Assembly: GCF_002043005.1 (NCBI RefSeq)
Contig: NZ_CP020330.1
Coordinates: 1,262,501-1,326,500, forward strand
Reading direction: 5' to 3'
DNA length: 64,000 bases
Source of the DNA: Martelella mediterranea DSM 17316
GTDB taxonomy: Bacteria > Pseudomonadota > Alphaproteobacteria > Rhizobiales > Rhizobiaceae
Made by a program: the position numbers and the translations under genes. Positions 26,603 to 34,853 of this stretch are shown here, piece after piece (within the stretch, counting starts at the first letter, position 1; the number at the start of each line of letters is the position of its first letter). The notes beneath the pieces were generated by a model. It made no database searches. It was not told the DNA's origin and worked only from the letters and a program-made list of their open reading frames with translations.

Positions 26603-27434
26603 CCCCATAAATGGGGTTCACATGGGCACGGTGGATTGATTCAATGGTCTCAGGAAAGGAGACCATTGATGCACTGACGTTTTGACCTGACGGATTTCGA
26701 GTGGGCGGTGATCGAGCCGCTTCTGCCCAACAACAGCCGCGGCGTGCCACGGGTTGATGATCGCCGTGTGATCAACGGCATACTCTGGCGCTTTCACACC
26801 GGCAGCCCGTGGGCTGATGTTTCGGAACGCTATGGTCCTCACACCACCTGTTATAATCGCTTTGTCCGCTGGCGGCGGGCTGGTGTCTGGGATCGCCTTC
26901 TCAAAGCGATTTCTTCCGCCTTCGTCGGCGATATTCAGATGATCGATTCGTTGTGTGTTCGCGTGCATCAGCATGGCGCCACCGGTAAAAAGGGGGCGCC
27001 AATCGAAGCATGGGACGTTCCAGAGGTGGCCTGACAACGAAGATCCACGCTCTCTTTGATGCCGACGGGCTGCCGATTGATCTTCGCCTCTCGGAAGGGC
27101 AGCATGCTGACTGTCGCTACGCCGAAGACCTGCTCGCCAGACTTCATGCCGGGGCGACGCTTTTGGCCGTGGCTATGACACCGACGCCATCCGCGTCACG
27201 GCAAACCAGGCGAAGGCACTCGCCAACATCCCGGCGAAACGAAACCGGAAAAGGACCTGCGCTTTCAGTCCGTTCCTCTATCGCTATCGAAACCTCGTCG
27301 AGCGGTTCTTCAACCGCATCAAAGAAGCGCGTGGAATTGCAACGCGTTAAGACAAGCGAGCCGACAACTATCTTGCAGCAATCAAGCTCTTCTCTGTGCG
27401 AATATGGCTAAAGCGTTACGAGTCTACGGCCTAG
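26603..27434 (+). mobile_element. Decayed IS5-family element inserted in an IS3-family element
   Basis: The start region reads Met-His-stop-RFDLTDFEWAVIEPLLPNNSRG, a nonsense codon at codon 3. The first frame ends near 27032. Translation normally continues after a -1 shift at the slippery AAAAAGGGGG (about 26984-26993) as KKGGANRSMGRSRGGLTTKIHALFDADG. A second frameshift follows LLA at about 27160 (expected DRGYDTDAIR), and a TAA interrupts IATR-stop-DKRADNY at about 27351. The catalytic GGLTTKIH and FSPFLYRYRNLVERFFNRIKEARGIATR motifs identify the family. With at least three lesions, it cannot be autonomous. Terminal inverted repeats were not resolved. Confidence 0.85.
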
Positions 27435-27735
27435 ACCCGAAGACGATACGGGTGGATAATGGCAGCGAATTTATCTCCCGCGACCTCGATCTATGGGACT
27501 ATGTGAACAAGGTTACGCTGGACTTCTCGCGGCCTGGTAAGCGACCGACAATGGCTTCATCGAAGCCTTTAACAGCAAGCTGCGTTCGGAATGCCTGAAC
27601 GCGAAGTGGTTCATGTCCCTTGCGCATGCGCGCGAAAAGTTGGAGGATTGGTGTAGACACTACAATGAGGATCGTCCTCATTCGGCGATCGGAAACAATG
27701 TCCCGATTGCACTGCATAATCCCGGTGGCGCTGCC
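27435..27735 (+). pseudogene. IS3-family transposase OrfB, 3' fragment
   Basis: Directly after the IS5-family remnant the sequence encodes PKTIRVDNGSEFISRDLDLW, the second Asp block of the IS3 DDE domain. After a small frameshift in RPGK(PTD)NGFIEAFN near 27540 come SKLRSECLN (catalytic Glu) and WCRHYNEDRPHSAIG. The OrfA end and middle of OrfB are missing, so a deletion accompanied the IS5 insertion. The right IS3 terminus lies somewhere in 27740-27870. Confidence 0.8.
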
Positions 27736-28146
27736 GGCCCGCTATCGTCATCAGAGTCGGAAAATCTAAAATCCGGCGGTCTAACAAATGGGCGCACTGC
27801 ACAAGGTGAAACCGCGCGCCTGTCGATGATCACTGCGAAATCCACATGGAGAGTGCTTTCGAATGTACTTTGATAGACCCACTCCGGGCTTTGTCGTCCG
27901 TCCGGACCGTTTTGTTGCCATTGCATTGAGCTCACATCACATTTATGTTGCACGGAGCTGTAGCGTAGCAGGCTGATACTCGTTTTAGTGTTTTTATTTC
28001 AATGATTTGGCTCTCTCTCTAGGATTTCGCGGAGAATCCAGGTTCCCCAGCCAACCATTTCAAGCTCTTGAAATCCGAGACGGTTTTATTGCTTCGTTGC
28101 GCGCTGCAGTCGCGGCTTCGCCGATAATTGCCTATCTTCTCCTGCG
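27736..28146. other. IS scar and junction DNA; contains second tRNA-Gln 3'-end copy
   Basis: No gene supported. Holds the right end of the IS3 remnant, unassigned sequence, and the short tRNA-Gln 3'-end duplicate at 28034-28054. The 60 bases following the duplicate resemble those following the 5.9-kb copy. Confidence 0.5.
28034..28054 (+). repeat. Second copy of the tRNA-Gln 3' end (att-like)
   Basis: Twenty-one bases, starting GAATCCAGGTTCCCC and ending AGCCAA, are identical to 5962-5982. Upstream T-stem sequence is absent. Downstream, both copies continue with a related flank: TTCAAG, a short gap, TTGAAAT, then a GTTT...AT...TTC...TGCGCG series, which suggests a duplicated chromosomal tRNA 3' flank. 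Interpreted as the far border of the accessory island. Confidence 0.6.
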
Positions 28147-28398
28147 TCATCCGTCCGATGCGTTCCTGGAGGCGCCATCGGTGTTGCCGGTATGCGAATT
28201 TTCGCTCCATTGCTGCGCTTCTGTCTCGGCGGCGCCGAGCGTGTCGCAGGCCATGAAGAGGTGGCTGGCCGTCCTGGCCAGGCCAAGCCGCATGGCAAGC
28301 TGGAGAGCGATTTCGATCAGGTCCAGAAGTTCATCCGGCGTCACCGTCGCCTCAAGGTCATTGTTTTCCGCACTGCGGAATGTGTCGTGGTCCTGCAT
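28147..28398 (-). CDS. Small hypothetical protein
   Basis: An 83-residue acidic protein: MQDHDTFRSAENNDLEATVTPDELLDLIEIALQLAMRLGLARTASHLFMACDTLGA, predicted as two amphipathic helices with a disordered polar tail. GAGAGGAG lies about eight bases before the ATG, which favours this strand over the longer frame opposite. No family recognised. First gene after the island border, so probably part of the ancestral chromosome. Confidence 0.55.
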   Translation of the reverse strand: MQDHDTFRSAENNDLEATVTPDELLDLIEIALQLAMRLGLARTASHLFMACDTLGAAETEAQQWSENSHTGNTDGASRNASDG

Positions 28399-28954
28399 GT
28401 TCTGGCTCCTCTCGCGCGCTGCCGTGCAGTCATTGCCGACGGGGCGCAGGTTTCTACTCCGACTGCTGTGCGCGTCCGGCGTCGTTGACTCTGGTGCGGC
28501 GTGACGGGGTTGAGTCGCCTGACGTTTACGGCGGCTTCCGACCGATGCCGGCGGATGTAGAGAACCATCGCGCCGGCGAATCTATCGGTCTTGCGCCGCC
28601 TCCCCTTCCATTCGCCCCGCACGGATGCCGCTTCGTTTTCTTGTAATGTCAACGAAGATGTGGTTTTGGCGGGTTACACGTAAGTATAAAACGCGAACTA
28701 TACGATATTATTGTTCTTGATTTTAATTTTATACAATATCACTGGTAAATTTAAACGGATAATTCGCAAGGTGTTTTATATCTAAACTTCATCGTTCATT
28801 CGCCGAGCTTTAATGCGGTGTGGGCAATCACAGCGGTGCGCCATCGCGCGGCGCCTGCGCCCGGTTTCGTGGAAAGTCCGGGTCTCCGGCCATGCGACCA
28901 TTGTTCTCGCTTCAACCCTGCTCGGCGGATTGTTTGGGTTGACGAGACGTATGA
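28399..28954. other. Intergenic region, nothing recognised
   Basis: About 550 bases. A GC-rich first half has no supported gene; the second half (28660-28800) is AT-rich. No terminator or RNA gene was identified beyond the promoter of the downstream exporter. Confidence 0.4.
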
Positions 28955-28974
28955 ATGAATGTTTATATATTCAT
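28939..28974 (+). promoter_or_regulatory. Promoter and ArsR/SmtB-type operator of the zinc exporter operon
   Basis: A -35 TTGACG (28939-28944) and -10 TTTATA (28962-28967) are separated by 17 bases. An inverted repeat ATGAAT-N8-ATTCAT (28955-28974) covers the -10 box. Such 6-8-6 AT-rich palindromes are typical SmtB/ZiaR-family operators. The repressor is encoded two genes along the same transcript, which implies metal-inducible autoregulation. Confidence 0.75.
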
Positions 28975-28996
28975 ATGGGTAAAGCGGAGACCTGAA

Positions 28997-30004
28997 ATGT
29001 CTGAGAGCGGCGGCGGGCCCGGCAAGGGCCAGGGACACGAACACCGGCATGATGGCGGTCACGACCATGGCGGTCATGACCACGCGTATAGCCATGGCGA
29101 CGGACATCACAGCCACGCGCCGACCGTCTCGCGCAACAATGAGCGTGTGGTCCTGATCGGTCTGTGCCTGACGGCCGGTTTCATGGTGGCGGAATTCGTC
29201 GGCGGCTGGCTGTCGGGGTCGTTGGCGCTGATCGCCGATGCCGGGCATATGCTCACGGATACGGCGGCGCTGGGGCTTGCCTGGGCCTCGTTCCGCTTCG
29301 GTCGCCGGGGCGGCGATGAAAAACGCACCTTCGGTTATATGCGCTCCGAGGTGTTGGCCGGCTTCGTCAATGCGCTGGCGTTGTTCCTGCTCACCATCTG
29401 GATTGCCTATGAGGCGGTCGAACGCCTGATCACGCCGGAACCGGTGCTGGCGGGGCCGATGCTGGTCGTCGCCATACTGGGGCTGTTCGTCAATATCGGC
29501 GTGTTCCTGCTGTTGATGCGGGGCGACCGCGACCACGTCACGATAAAGGGCGCGCTGCTGCATGTCGTCGGCGACCTGCTGGGGTCCGTCGGCGCGATTA
29601 CCGCCGCCGTGATCATCTATTACACCAACTGGACACCGGCCGATCCGATCCTGTCGGTTCTGATGTCCTTACTCATCCTGCGAGCCGCCTGGGCGCTGCT
29701 GCGTAGCGCGGCGCAGATCCTGATGGAGGGAACGCCGAGCAATATCGAGATCGAGGAATTGCGCCGCTACGTGCTGAACGAAGTAACCGACGTCAGCGAT
29801 GTCGCCCATGTCCACGTCTGGTCGATCACTTCGGGCCGGCCGGCGGCGACCCTAGAAGTCAGCCTTGCGCAGGATGGCGATGCCGAAACCGTGGCCGATC
29901 GCGTCAAGGCGGTGCTGGCAAGGCGTTACGATATCCGCCACGCGACGATCGAGATCAGGTGGGGCGAGCAGCCCGGCGACTGCCCGCTCCAGGCGCCGGC
30001 ATGA
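28997..30004 (+). CDS. Cation diffusion facilitator, CzcD/ZitB-type zinc exporter
   Basis: A 335-residue inner-membrane protein. The ATG at 28997 follows GGAGA; an upstream ATG at 28955 lies inside the operator and is rejected. Residues about 10-45 are a His/Asp/Gly-rich cytosolic metal-binding tail (HEHRHDGGHDHGGHDH). Six transmembrane helices follow with the two HxxxD zinc sites: HMLTD in helix II and HVVGD in helix V. A C-terminal ferredoxin-like cytosolic domain (VHVWSITSG...IRHATIEI) completes the family layout. It antiports Zn(II), possibly also Cd or Co, against protons. Its stop overlaps the regulator start as ATGA. Confidence 0.93.
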   Translation: MSESGGGPGKGQGHEHRHDGGHDHGGHDHAYSHGDGHHSHAPTVSRNNERVVLIGLCLTAGFMVAEFVGGWLSGSLALIADAGHMLTDTAALGLAWASFRFGRRGGDEKRTFGYMRSEVLAGFVNALALFLLTIWIAYEAVERLITPEPVLAGPMLVVAILGLFVNIGVFLLLMRGDRDHVTIKGALLHVVGDLLGSVGAITAAVIIYYTNWTPADPILSVLMSLLILRAAWALLRSAAQILMEGTPSNIEIEELRRYVLNEVTDVSDVAHVHVWSITSGRPAATLEVSLAQDGDAETVADRVKAVLARRYDIRHATIEIRWGEQPGDCPLQAPA

Positions 30005-30360
30005 GGGGCTGTCAGTTGAATGATCCAGCGCTTTTCGAGCAGGCGCTGGAGGGCGGGCAGGAAGACATTGCCGTGGCCGCCGAGACCTTCAAGCTGCTCG
30101 GCGACCCGACCCGTCTCAAGATCCTGCTCGCCTGCCTGAGCGAGCCGGTGGCGGTCGGCGATATCGCGCGCAAGGTGGAGGCCTCGCCCTCGCTGGTCAG
30201 CCATCATTTGCGCCTGTTGCGGGGCGCCCGGCTGGTGCGGCGCACCCGAAAGGCGCGGCAGATGTATTACGAGGCTGCCGATCACCACATCGAACATATC
30301 GTCGCCGACATGATCGTCCATGCCGGCGAGCACGACGCGATGGATGATGCCGACCCGTAG
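30001..30360 (+). CDS. ArsR/SmtB-family metal-sensing repressor
   Basis: A 119-residue winged-helix protein starting at 30001 with an ATGA overlap to the exporter. The core FKLLGDPTRLKILLACLSEPVAVGDIARKVEASPSLVSHHLRLLRGARLVRR is a canonical ArsR HTH. The C-terminal helix carries Asp94-x-His96-x10-His107-x-x-Glu110, an exact match to the alpha-5 zinc/cobalt sensor motif of SmtB, CzrA and ZiaR. No alpha-3 cysteine box is present. It should repress the operon until zinc binds at the dimer interface. Confidence 0.92.
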   Translation: MRGCQLNDPALFEQALEGGQEDIAVAAETFKLLGDPTRLKILLACLSEPVAVGDIARKVEASPSLVSHHLRLLRGARLVRRTRKARQMYYEAADHHIEHIVADMIVHAGEHDAMDDADP

Positions 30361-30375
30361 CGGCGTTTCTTCCGG

Positions 30376-31146
30376 TCAGGCCAGCGCCGGTCGGCTTTCG
30401 CTCATCAGAGCCTCGGCATCCGCGCCGGCCGGACTACGCATCGGCGTCGAGGGGTCGGTCGCCGCGCGATAGACGGCGTCGGCGACATCCTGCGGCCGGG
30501 TCACCAGATCCGCCGGGGCCGCGGCCCATTCAGCGAAAACCGCGTCGGCGATCTCCTTGTAGGTTTCCGGAATGCGCATGCCATCGGGTGAAAGCGAAGC
30601 GGCGTTCTTGCCGAAATCGGTTGCGGGCGCGCGGCCCGGCAGCACGAGGCGGACGCCGATGTCGAAGGGCGCGAGCTCCAGCGCCAGGCATTCGCTGAAT
30701 GCGTTGATCGCCGCCTTGCTGGCCGTATAGACCGACAGGAGATGAAGCGGGCTGAGCGTGACCGTCGAGGTGACGTTGACGATCATGCCGTCGCGGCGCG
30801 CGCGAAACTGCGGCAGGAAGGCCTGGGTCAGCGCCATCACGCCGATCGTATTGGTCTCGAAAACCTTGCGGATGACGTCGACCGGCGAGCCCTCGAGCGC
30901 ATTGAGCCAGCCGACGCCGGCATTATTGACGAGAATGTCGACCGGGCCGGCGGCCTCCACGACGCGGGCGATGCTGTCGGGATCGGTGACGTCGAGCGGC
31001 AGCAGTTCGAGGTTGTCGGATGCGGGAAACAGGCTGGTGTCCGGTTTGCGCATAGTGGCGATGACCCTGAAGCCGCGATCGAGAAAGGTTTTCGCGGTTT
31101 CAAGGCCGAAGCCGGACGAGCAGCCGGTGATGAGAACGGTTTTCAT
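30376..31146 (-). CDS. Short-chain dehydrogenase/reductase
   Basis: A 256-residue classical SDR. The ATG at 31146 follows AAGGAG; upstream Met codons are ignored. The nucleotide site is TGCSSGFG near the N-terminus, followed by NNAGVG, a catalytic Ser in NVTSTVTLSPLH and YTASKAA (YxxxK). The basic residues after beta-2 (MRKP) suggest NADP(H). Substrate cannot be inferred. It is divergent from an AraC-type regulator that likely controls it. Confidence 0.88.
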   Translation of the reverse strand: MKTVLITGCSSGFGLETAKTFLDRGFRVIATMRKPDTSLFPASDNLELLPLDVTDPDSIARVVEAAGPVDILVNNAGVGWLNALEGSPVDVIRKVFETNTIGVMALTQAFLPQFRARRDGMIVNVTSTVTLSPLHLLSVYTASKAAINAFSECLALELAPFDIGVRLVLPGRAPATDFGKNAASLSPDGMRIPETYKEIADAVFAEWAAAPADLVTRPQDVADAVYRAATDPSTPMRSPAGADAEALMSESRPALA

Positions 31147-31278
31147 GGGAACTCCTTCGCACGGCACGACAGGCGCCGATGCGCCCGCTGCCGGCTGAAC
31201 TGAATGGGTGAAAAACGACAGGCACGAAACGCCGTGCCGACAACGCCAATATAGACAGGGGCATCCGGACGCACCATA

Positions 31279-32229
31279 ATGGGGCATCGCGTTCACATCA
31301 TTGAAAGTCCGGTTTTGACAGATCCGCTTGCCGATATCGTCTCATTCCTGCAGCCGCGCGCGCCCTATTCCAAATGGGTCACCGGCGCCGGTCCGTGGCG
31401 CATTCGGCGGGAACAGACCGGCCAGGTGTTTTATGCCCTGGTGCTGGAGGGCGCGATCCGGTTCCAGGCGGACGGAAGGGACGAGGTCGAGCTCGCCCAG
31501 GGCGATTTCGTGCTGGTGCCGTCCTCTTTCGGCTTCACCACCACCAGCGCCACCGACAGGCCGGAAGCCGGGATCGTGACCACGCCGGTTCATCTCGGCA
31601 ATGGCGCGCTCAGGGTCGGACGGGCAGAGGGGCCTGTCGACTGCCAGTATCTCGTCGGCCATTGCGTCTTCGGGTCGCCCGACGCGGCGCTGCTGGTTGC
31701 GCTGCTGCCGGAAACCGTGGTCGTGCACGGCGACGAGCGGCTTGCATCGCTCGCCAGGCTGGTGCGCGACGAAACGCTGTCGAAGCGTCCGGCGCGCGAT
31801 GTCGTGCTCGAACGCTTGCTGGAAGTACTGTTCATCGAGGCGTTGAGGTCAGCGGCGGCTTCCGATTCCGCGCCGGGTCTGCTGCGCGGTCTCGCCGACC
31901 AGAGGCTCGCCGATCCGATCCGGGCAATGCATCGCGAACCCGCCCGCGCCTGGACGGTGGACGAACTCGCCGATCTCACCGCCCTGTCGCGCTCGTCCTT
32001 CTTCGCCCGTTTCAGCCGCACCATGGGCGTGCCTCCGATGGAATATCTCTACCGGTGGCGGATGATCCTCGCAAAGGACCTGCTCAAACAAGGCCAGATG
32101 CCGGTGGCCGCGATCGCCGATCGCGTGGGTTACGGCTCCTCCAGCGCCTTCAGCCTCGCCTTCACCCGCCACACCGGCCTCGCGCCCGCCCATTTCGCAC
32201 GGGCGGAGATCAAGGCGGCGGCGGAATAG
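31279..32229 (+). CDS. AraC-family regulator with cupin_6 sensor domain
   Basis: A 316-residue protein. Residues about 10-190 form a cupin-type sensor domain (YSKWVTGAGPWRIRREQ...FYALVLEGAIRF...LAQGDFVLVPSSFGF). The C-terminal about 95 residues hold the twin HTH: AWTVDELADLTALSRSSFFARFSRTMGVPPMEYLYRWRM and VAAIADRVGYGSSSAFSLAFTRHTG. It lies divergent to the SDR gene, 132 bases apart, the usual arrangement for this subgroup, and probably activates or represses it in response to a small aldehyde or ketone-like compound (inference). Confidence 0.9.
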   Translation: MGHRVHIIESPVLTDPLADIVSFLQPRAPYSKWVTGAGPWRIRREQTGQVFYALVLEGAIRFQADGRDEVELAQGDFVLVPSSFGFTTTSATDRPEAGIVTTPVHLGNGALRVGRAEGPVDCQYLVGHCVFGSPDAALLVALLPETVVVHGDERLASLARLVRDETLSKRPARDVVLERLLEVLFIEALRSAAASDSAPGLLRGLADQRLADPIRAMHREPARAWTVDELADLTALSRSSFFARFSRTMGVPPMEYLYRWRMILAKDLLKQGQMPVAAIADRVGYGSSSAFSLAFTRHTGLAPAHFARAEIKAAAE

Positions 32230-32232
32230 CGA

Positions 32233-32259
32233 AAGGCCGGCGCGCGAGACGCCGGCCTT
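32233..32259. terminator. Bidirectional hairpin terminator
   Basis: AAGGCCGGCG (32233-32242), a 7-base loop, then the exact complement CGCCGGCCTT (32250-32259). It lies between the convergent AraC-type gene and katA and could end both transcripts. U-runs are short. Confidence 0.7.
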
Positions 32260-32284
32260 CGACATGATCGCAGATGAAACAGCC

Positions 32285-33781
32285 TTATTCAGCCGCGTCC
32301 GGCGTGCCCGGCGTCGAGATCGCGTTGGCCTCGTAACCGTGGGCTTCCTTCAGCGCGGCGCGAACGCCGGCTTCATAGTCCGGGTGGACCTGCTTGAACA
32401 GCGCGAGCTGGCGCTCGATGATCTCGCCCGGCACGCCGCCCATGGCGGCCGCCACATTGTCGAACAGGCGCGATTTCTGGCCGTCGTCGAAGAGTTCGAA
32501 CAGGGCCCGCGGCTGCGAGAAGTCGTCATTGCCCTCGCGGTGATTGTAGCGCGCCATCGCCCCTTCGATCGCGAGCGGCGGCTCCATCGCCGACTTGTCC
32601 TCGACCGCGCCGCCCATGCTGTTCGGCTCGTAATAGGCATCCGTCGCACCGGTCTTCTGGCCGAAGAAATTCATCTGGCCATCCTTGTGATAGTGATGGA
32701 CCGGACATTTCGGCGCGTTGACCGGCAACGCCTCGTAATGGGTGCCGAGGCGATAGCGGTGGGCGTCGGCATAGGAGAAGATGCGCGCCTGCAGCATCTT
32801 GTCCGGCGAATGCGAGATGCCGGGCACGATGTTGGAGGGCGAGAACGCCGCCTGTTCGATTTCGGCGAAGTAATTGTCGGCATTACGATTGAGTTCCATC
32901 ACGCCGATATCGATCGGCGGATAGTCGCCATGCGGCCAGACCTTGGTGAGGTCGAACGGGTTGTAAGGGGTCTTGCCGGTATCGCTTTCCGGCATGATCT
33001 GCACCTGCACCTTCCAGCGCGGATAATTGCCGGTCTCGACCTTGTCGAACAGCGCTTCCTGATAGGTCTCGCGGCTCTTGCCGATCAGCGTCTCCGCCTC
33101 GTCATTGGTGTAGTGCTTGTGGCCCTGTTCGGTCTTGAAGTGGAACTTGACCCAGAAGCGCTCGCCGGCGTCGTTCCAGAGCGAATAGGTGTGCGAGCCG
33201 TAACCATTCATGAAGGTCGGATCGACCGGGATGCCGCGATCGGACATCAGGATCGTGACCTGGTGCAGGCTTTCCGGCGACAGCGACCAGAAATCCCACA
33301 TCGCCTTCGGCGAGCGCAGATTGGTGCGCGGATGGCGCTTCTGGGTGTGGATGAAATCCGGGAATTTGTAGGGGTCGCGCACGAAGAACACCGGCGTGTT
33401 GTTGCCGACGAGATCCCAGTTGCCGTCCTCGGTATAGAATTTCAGCGCGAAGCCACGCACGTCGCGCTCGGCGTCGGCCGCGCCCAGTTCGCCGGCAACG
33501 GTGGAGAACCGGGCGAGCATCGGCGTTTCCGCGCCCGGCTGGAGACACTTGGCCTTGGTGTATTTCGAGATATCGCCGGTGATCTTCAGCGTGCCGAACG
33601 CGCCCCAGCCCTTGGCATGGACCACGCGTTCGGGAATGCGCTCGCGGTTCTGGTGGGCGAGCTTTTCGATCAGCTGGTAGTCCTGGATCATCACCCCGCC
33701 GCGCGGGCCGGCGGTGATCGAATTCTGGTTGTCGGGCACGGCGGCGCCGGCGGTTGTCGTCAGGGTCGGTTTATCTGCCAT
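32285..33781 (-). CDS. katA: Monofunctional heme catalase (clade 3 type)
   Basis: A 498-residue catalase. The ATG at 33781 follows ATGGAGGAAACC. Catalytic His is in [13 protein letters not shown], the distal Asn in [15 protein letters not shown], and the proximal heme-ligand Tyr in [15 protein letters not shown]. Length and sequence fit small-subunit clade 3 enzymes, which bind NADPH. It dismutates hydrogen peroxide to water and oxygen in the cytoplasm. The gene is divergent from oxyR, across a 93-base region with an OxyR box, the standard peroxide-inducible arrangement in rhizobia. Confidence 0.95.
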   Translation of the reverse strand: MADKPTLTTTAGAAVPDNQNSITAGPRGGVMIQDYQLIEKLAHQNRERIPERVVHAKGWGAFGTLKITGDISKYTKAKCLQPGAETPMLARFSTVAGELGAADAERDVRGFALKFYTEDGNWDLVGNNTPVFFVRDPYKFPDFIHTQKRHPRTNLRSPKAMWDFWSLSPESLHQVTILMSDRGIPVDPTFMNGYGSHTYSLWNDAGERFWVKFHFKTEQGHKHYTNDEAETLIGKSRETYQEALFDKVETGNYPRWKVQVQIMPESDTGKTPYNPFDLTKVWPHGDYPPIDIGVMELNRNADNYFAEIEQAAFSPSNIVPGISHSPDKMLQARIFSYADAHRYRLGTHYEALPVNAPKCPVHHYHKDGQMNFFGQKTGATDAYYEPNSMGGAVEDKSAMEPPLAIEGAMARYNHREGNDDFSQPRALFELFDDGQKSRLFDNVAAAMGGVPGEIIERQLALFKQVHPDYEAGVRAALKEAHGYEANAISTPGTPDAAE

Positions 33782-33836
33782 GGTTTCCTCCATTGTATCT
33801 GGCAGGCATGGTCTCACGAACAAGTGATAGTTTCCA

Positions 33837-33873
33837 ATTGCGATTTCCTGCAAATACGATAGGTTTTTCCTAT
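33837..33873. promoter_or_regulatory. OxyR-binding site between katA and oxyR
   Basis: Four tetranucleotides with 7-base spacing, ATTG-N7-CTGC-N7-ATAG-N7-CTAT, follow the OxyR pattern ATAG-N7-CTAT-N7-ATAG-N7-CTAT. The right half (33859-33873) is perfect and the left half degenerate. The site ends one base before the oxyR ATG, so bound OxyR would autorepress while activating katA. Confidence 0.75.
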
Positions 33874-33874
33874 C

Positions 33875-34765
33875 ATGATTACACTCAGGCAATTGCGCTA
33901 TTTCGAGGCGCTGGCGCGCGAGCGCCATTTCGGCCGGGCGGCGGAGGCGGTGCATATCAGCCAGCCGGCGCTTTCGGCCCAGATCATGGACATGGAGGCG
34001 ACGCTCGGCGTGGCGCTGTTCGAACGCACCCGCAAACAGGTGCTGCTGACCCGCGAGGGCGAGCGGGTGCTGGCCCATGCGGCAAGCGTGCTTTCCGCCA
34101 TGGCGGCGCTGGAACACGCCGCGCGACCGGCCACGGGGCCGCTATCGGGGCCGGTGGCGATCGGCCTCATTCCCACCGTCGCGCCCTACCTGATCCCGAA
34201 ACTGGTGCCCTATCTGAAACGCCATTATCCCGAAGCCGAGGTCGCCCTGAAGGAGGCCGTCACCGACCAGCTTCTCGACCATCTGGAGGAGGGAACGCTC
34301 GATGCGGTGGTGGCGGCGCTGCCGATCGAACGCGACGGCATCCAGACGATGGACCTTTTCGCCGACCGGTTCTTCATGGCGGTCGCGCGCAATCATGAGA
34401 CCGTGCTGGCCTCGCCGCTGACCCAGGCCGATCTCGAGGTCGATCGCCTGCTGCTGCTCGAGGAGGGCCATTGCCTGCGCGATCAGGCGCTTGCGCTCTG
34501 CGAGCAAAAGCCGAAGCGCGCCGTCGTCAATGTCGGGGCGACGTCGATGACCACGCTGCTGCAGATGGTGGCCAACGACATGGGCATGACGCTGATCCCG
34601 GAAATGGCGGTGGCGGCGGAGACCGCGCGCACGCCGCTGACCATCCTGCCCTTTGCGGAGCCTCAGCCCGCGCGCCGGATCGGGCTTTGCTGGCGGCGTT
34701 CGGACAGGCGGCGCGAAAGCATGGAGGCGCTGGCGGCGGCGGTGCTGAAATGCCGCGCGGGCTGA
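33875..34765 (+). CDS. oxyR: Hydrogen peroxide sensor, LysR-type regulator OxyR
   Basis: A 296-residue LysR-type regulator. The N-terminal HTH is [34 protein letters not shown]. The effector domain contains [12 protein letters not shown], with Cys200 and Cys209 matching the E. coli OxyR redox pair (Cys199/Cys208) in context and spacing; the disulfide forms on peroxide exposure. Divergent from katA, its main target. The translation start is inside the operator region, which supports autoregulation. Confidence 0.95.
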   Translation: MITLRQLRYFEALARERHFGRAAEAVHISQPALSAQIMDMEATLGVALFERTRKQVLLTREGERVLAHAASVLSAMAALEHAARPATGPLSGPVAIGLIPTVAPYLIPKLVPYLKRHYPEAEVALKEAVTDQLLDHLEEGTLDAVVAALPIERDGIQTMDLFADRFFMAVARNHETVLASPLTQADLEVDRLLLLEEGHCLRDQALALCEQKPKRAVVNVGATSMTTLLQMVANDMGMTLIPEMAVAAETARTPLTILPFAEPQPARRIGLCWRRSDRRRESMEALAAAVLKCRAG

Positions 34766-34853
34766 GGCGTATTGGCCCTTTACGAATGGCGTCACACGCG
34801 GGATAGTGTCCCGAGTGAAGAATACCGGCTGACGGGCGAGAGGGGCTTTGGTC

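Noticed and set aside
26708..27034. Intact IS5-family first transposase gene
   Set aside because: The natural start is cut by TGA at codon 3 and the downstream part carries a frameshift and a TAA, so the element is called decayed.
28007..28504. Plus-strand frame of 165 codons opposite the small gene at 28147-28398
   Set aside because: No ribosome site and low-complexity composition; the minus-strand gene has GAGAGGAG at proper spacing.
32264..33862. Plus-strand frame of 532 codons opposite katA
   Set aside because: Fully antisense to catalase with all catalytic motifs on the other strand; a high-GC shadow frame.
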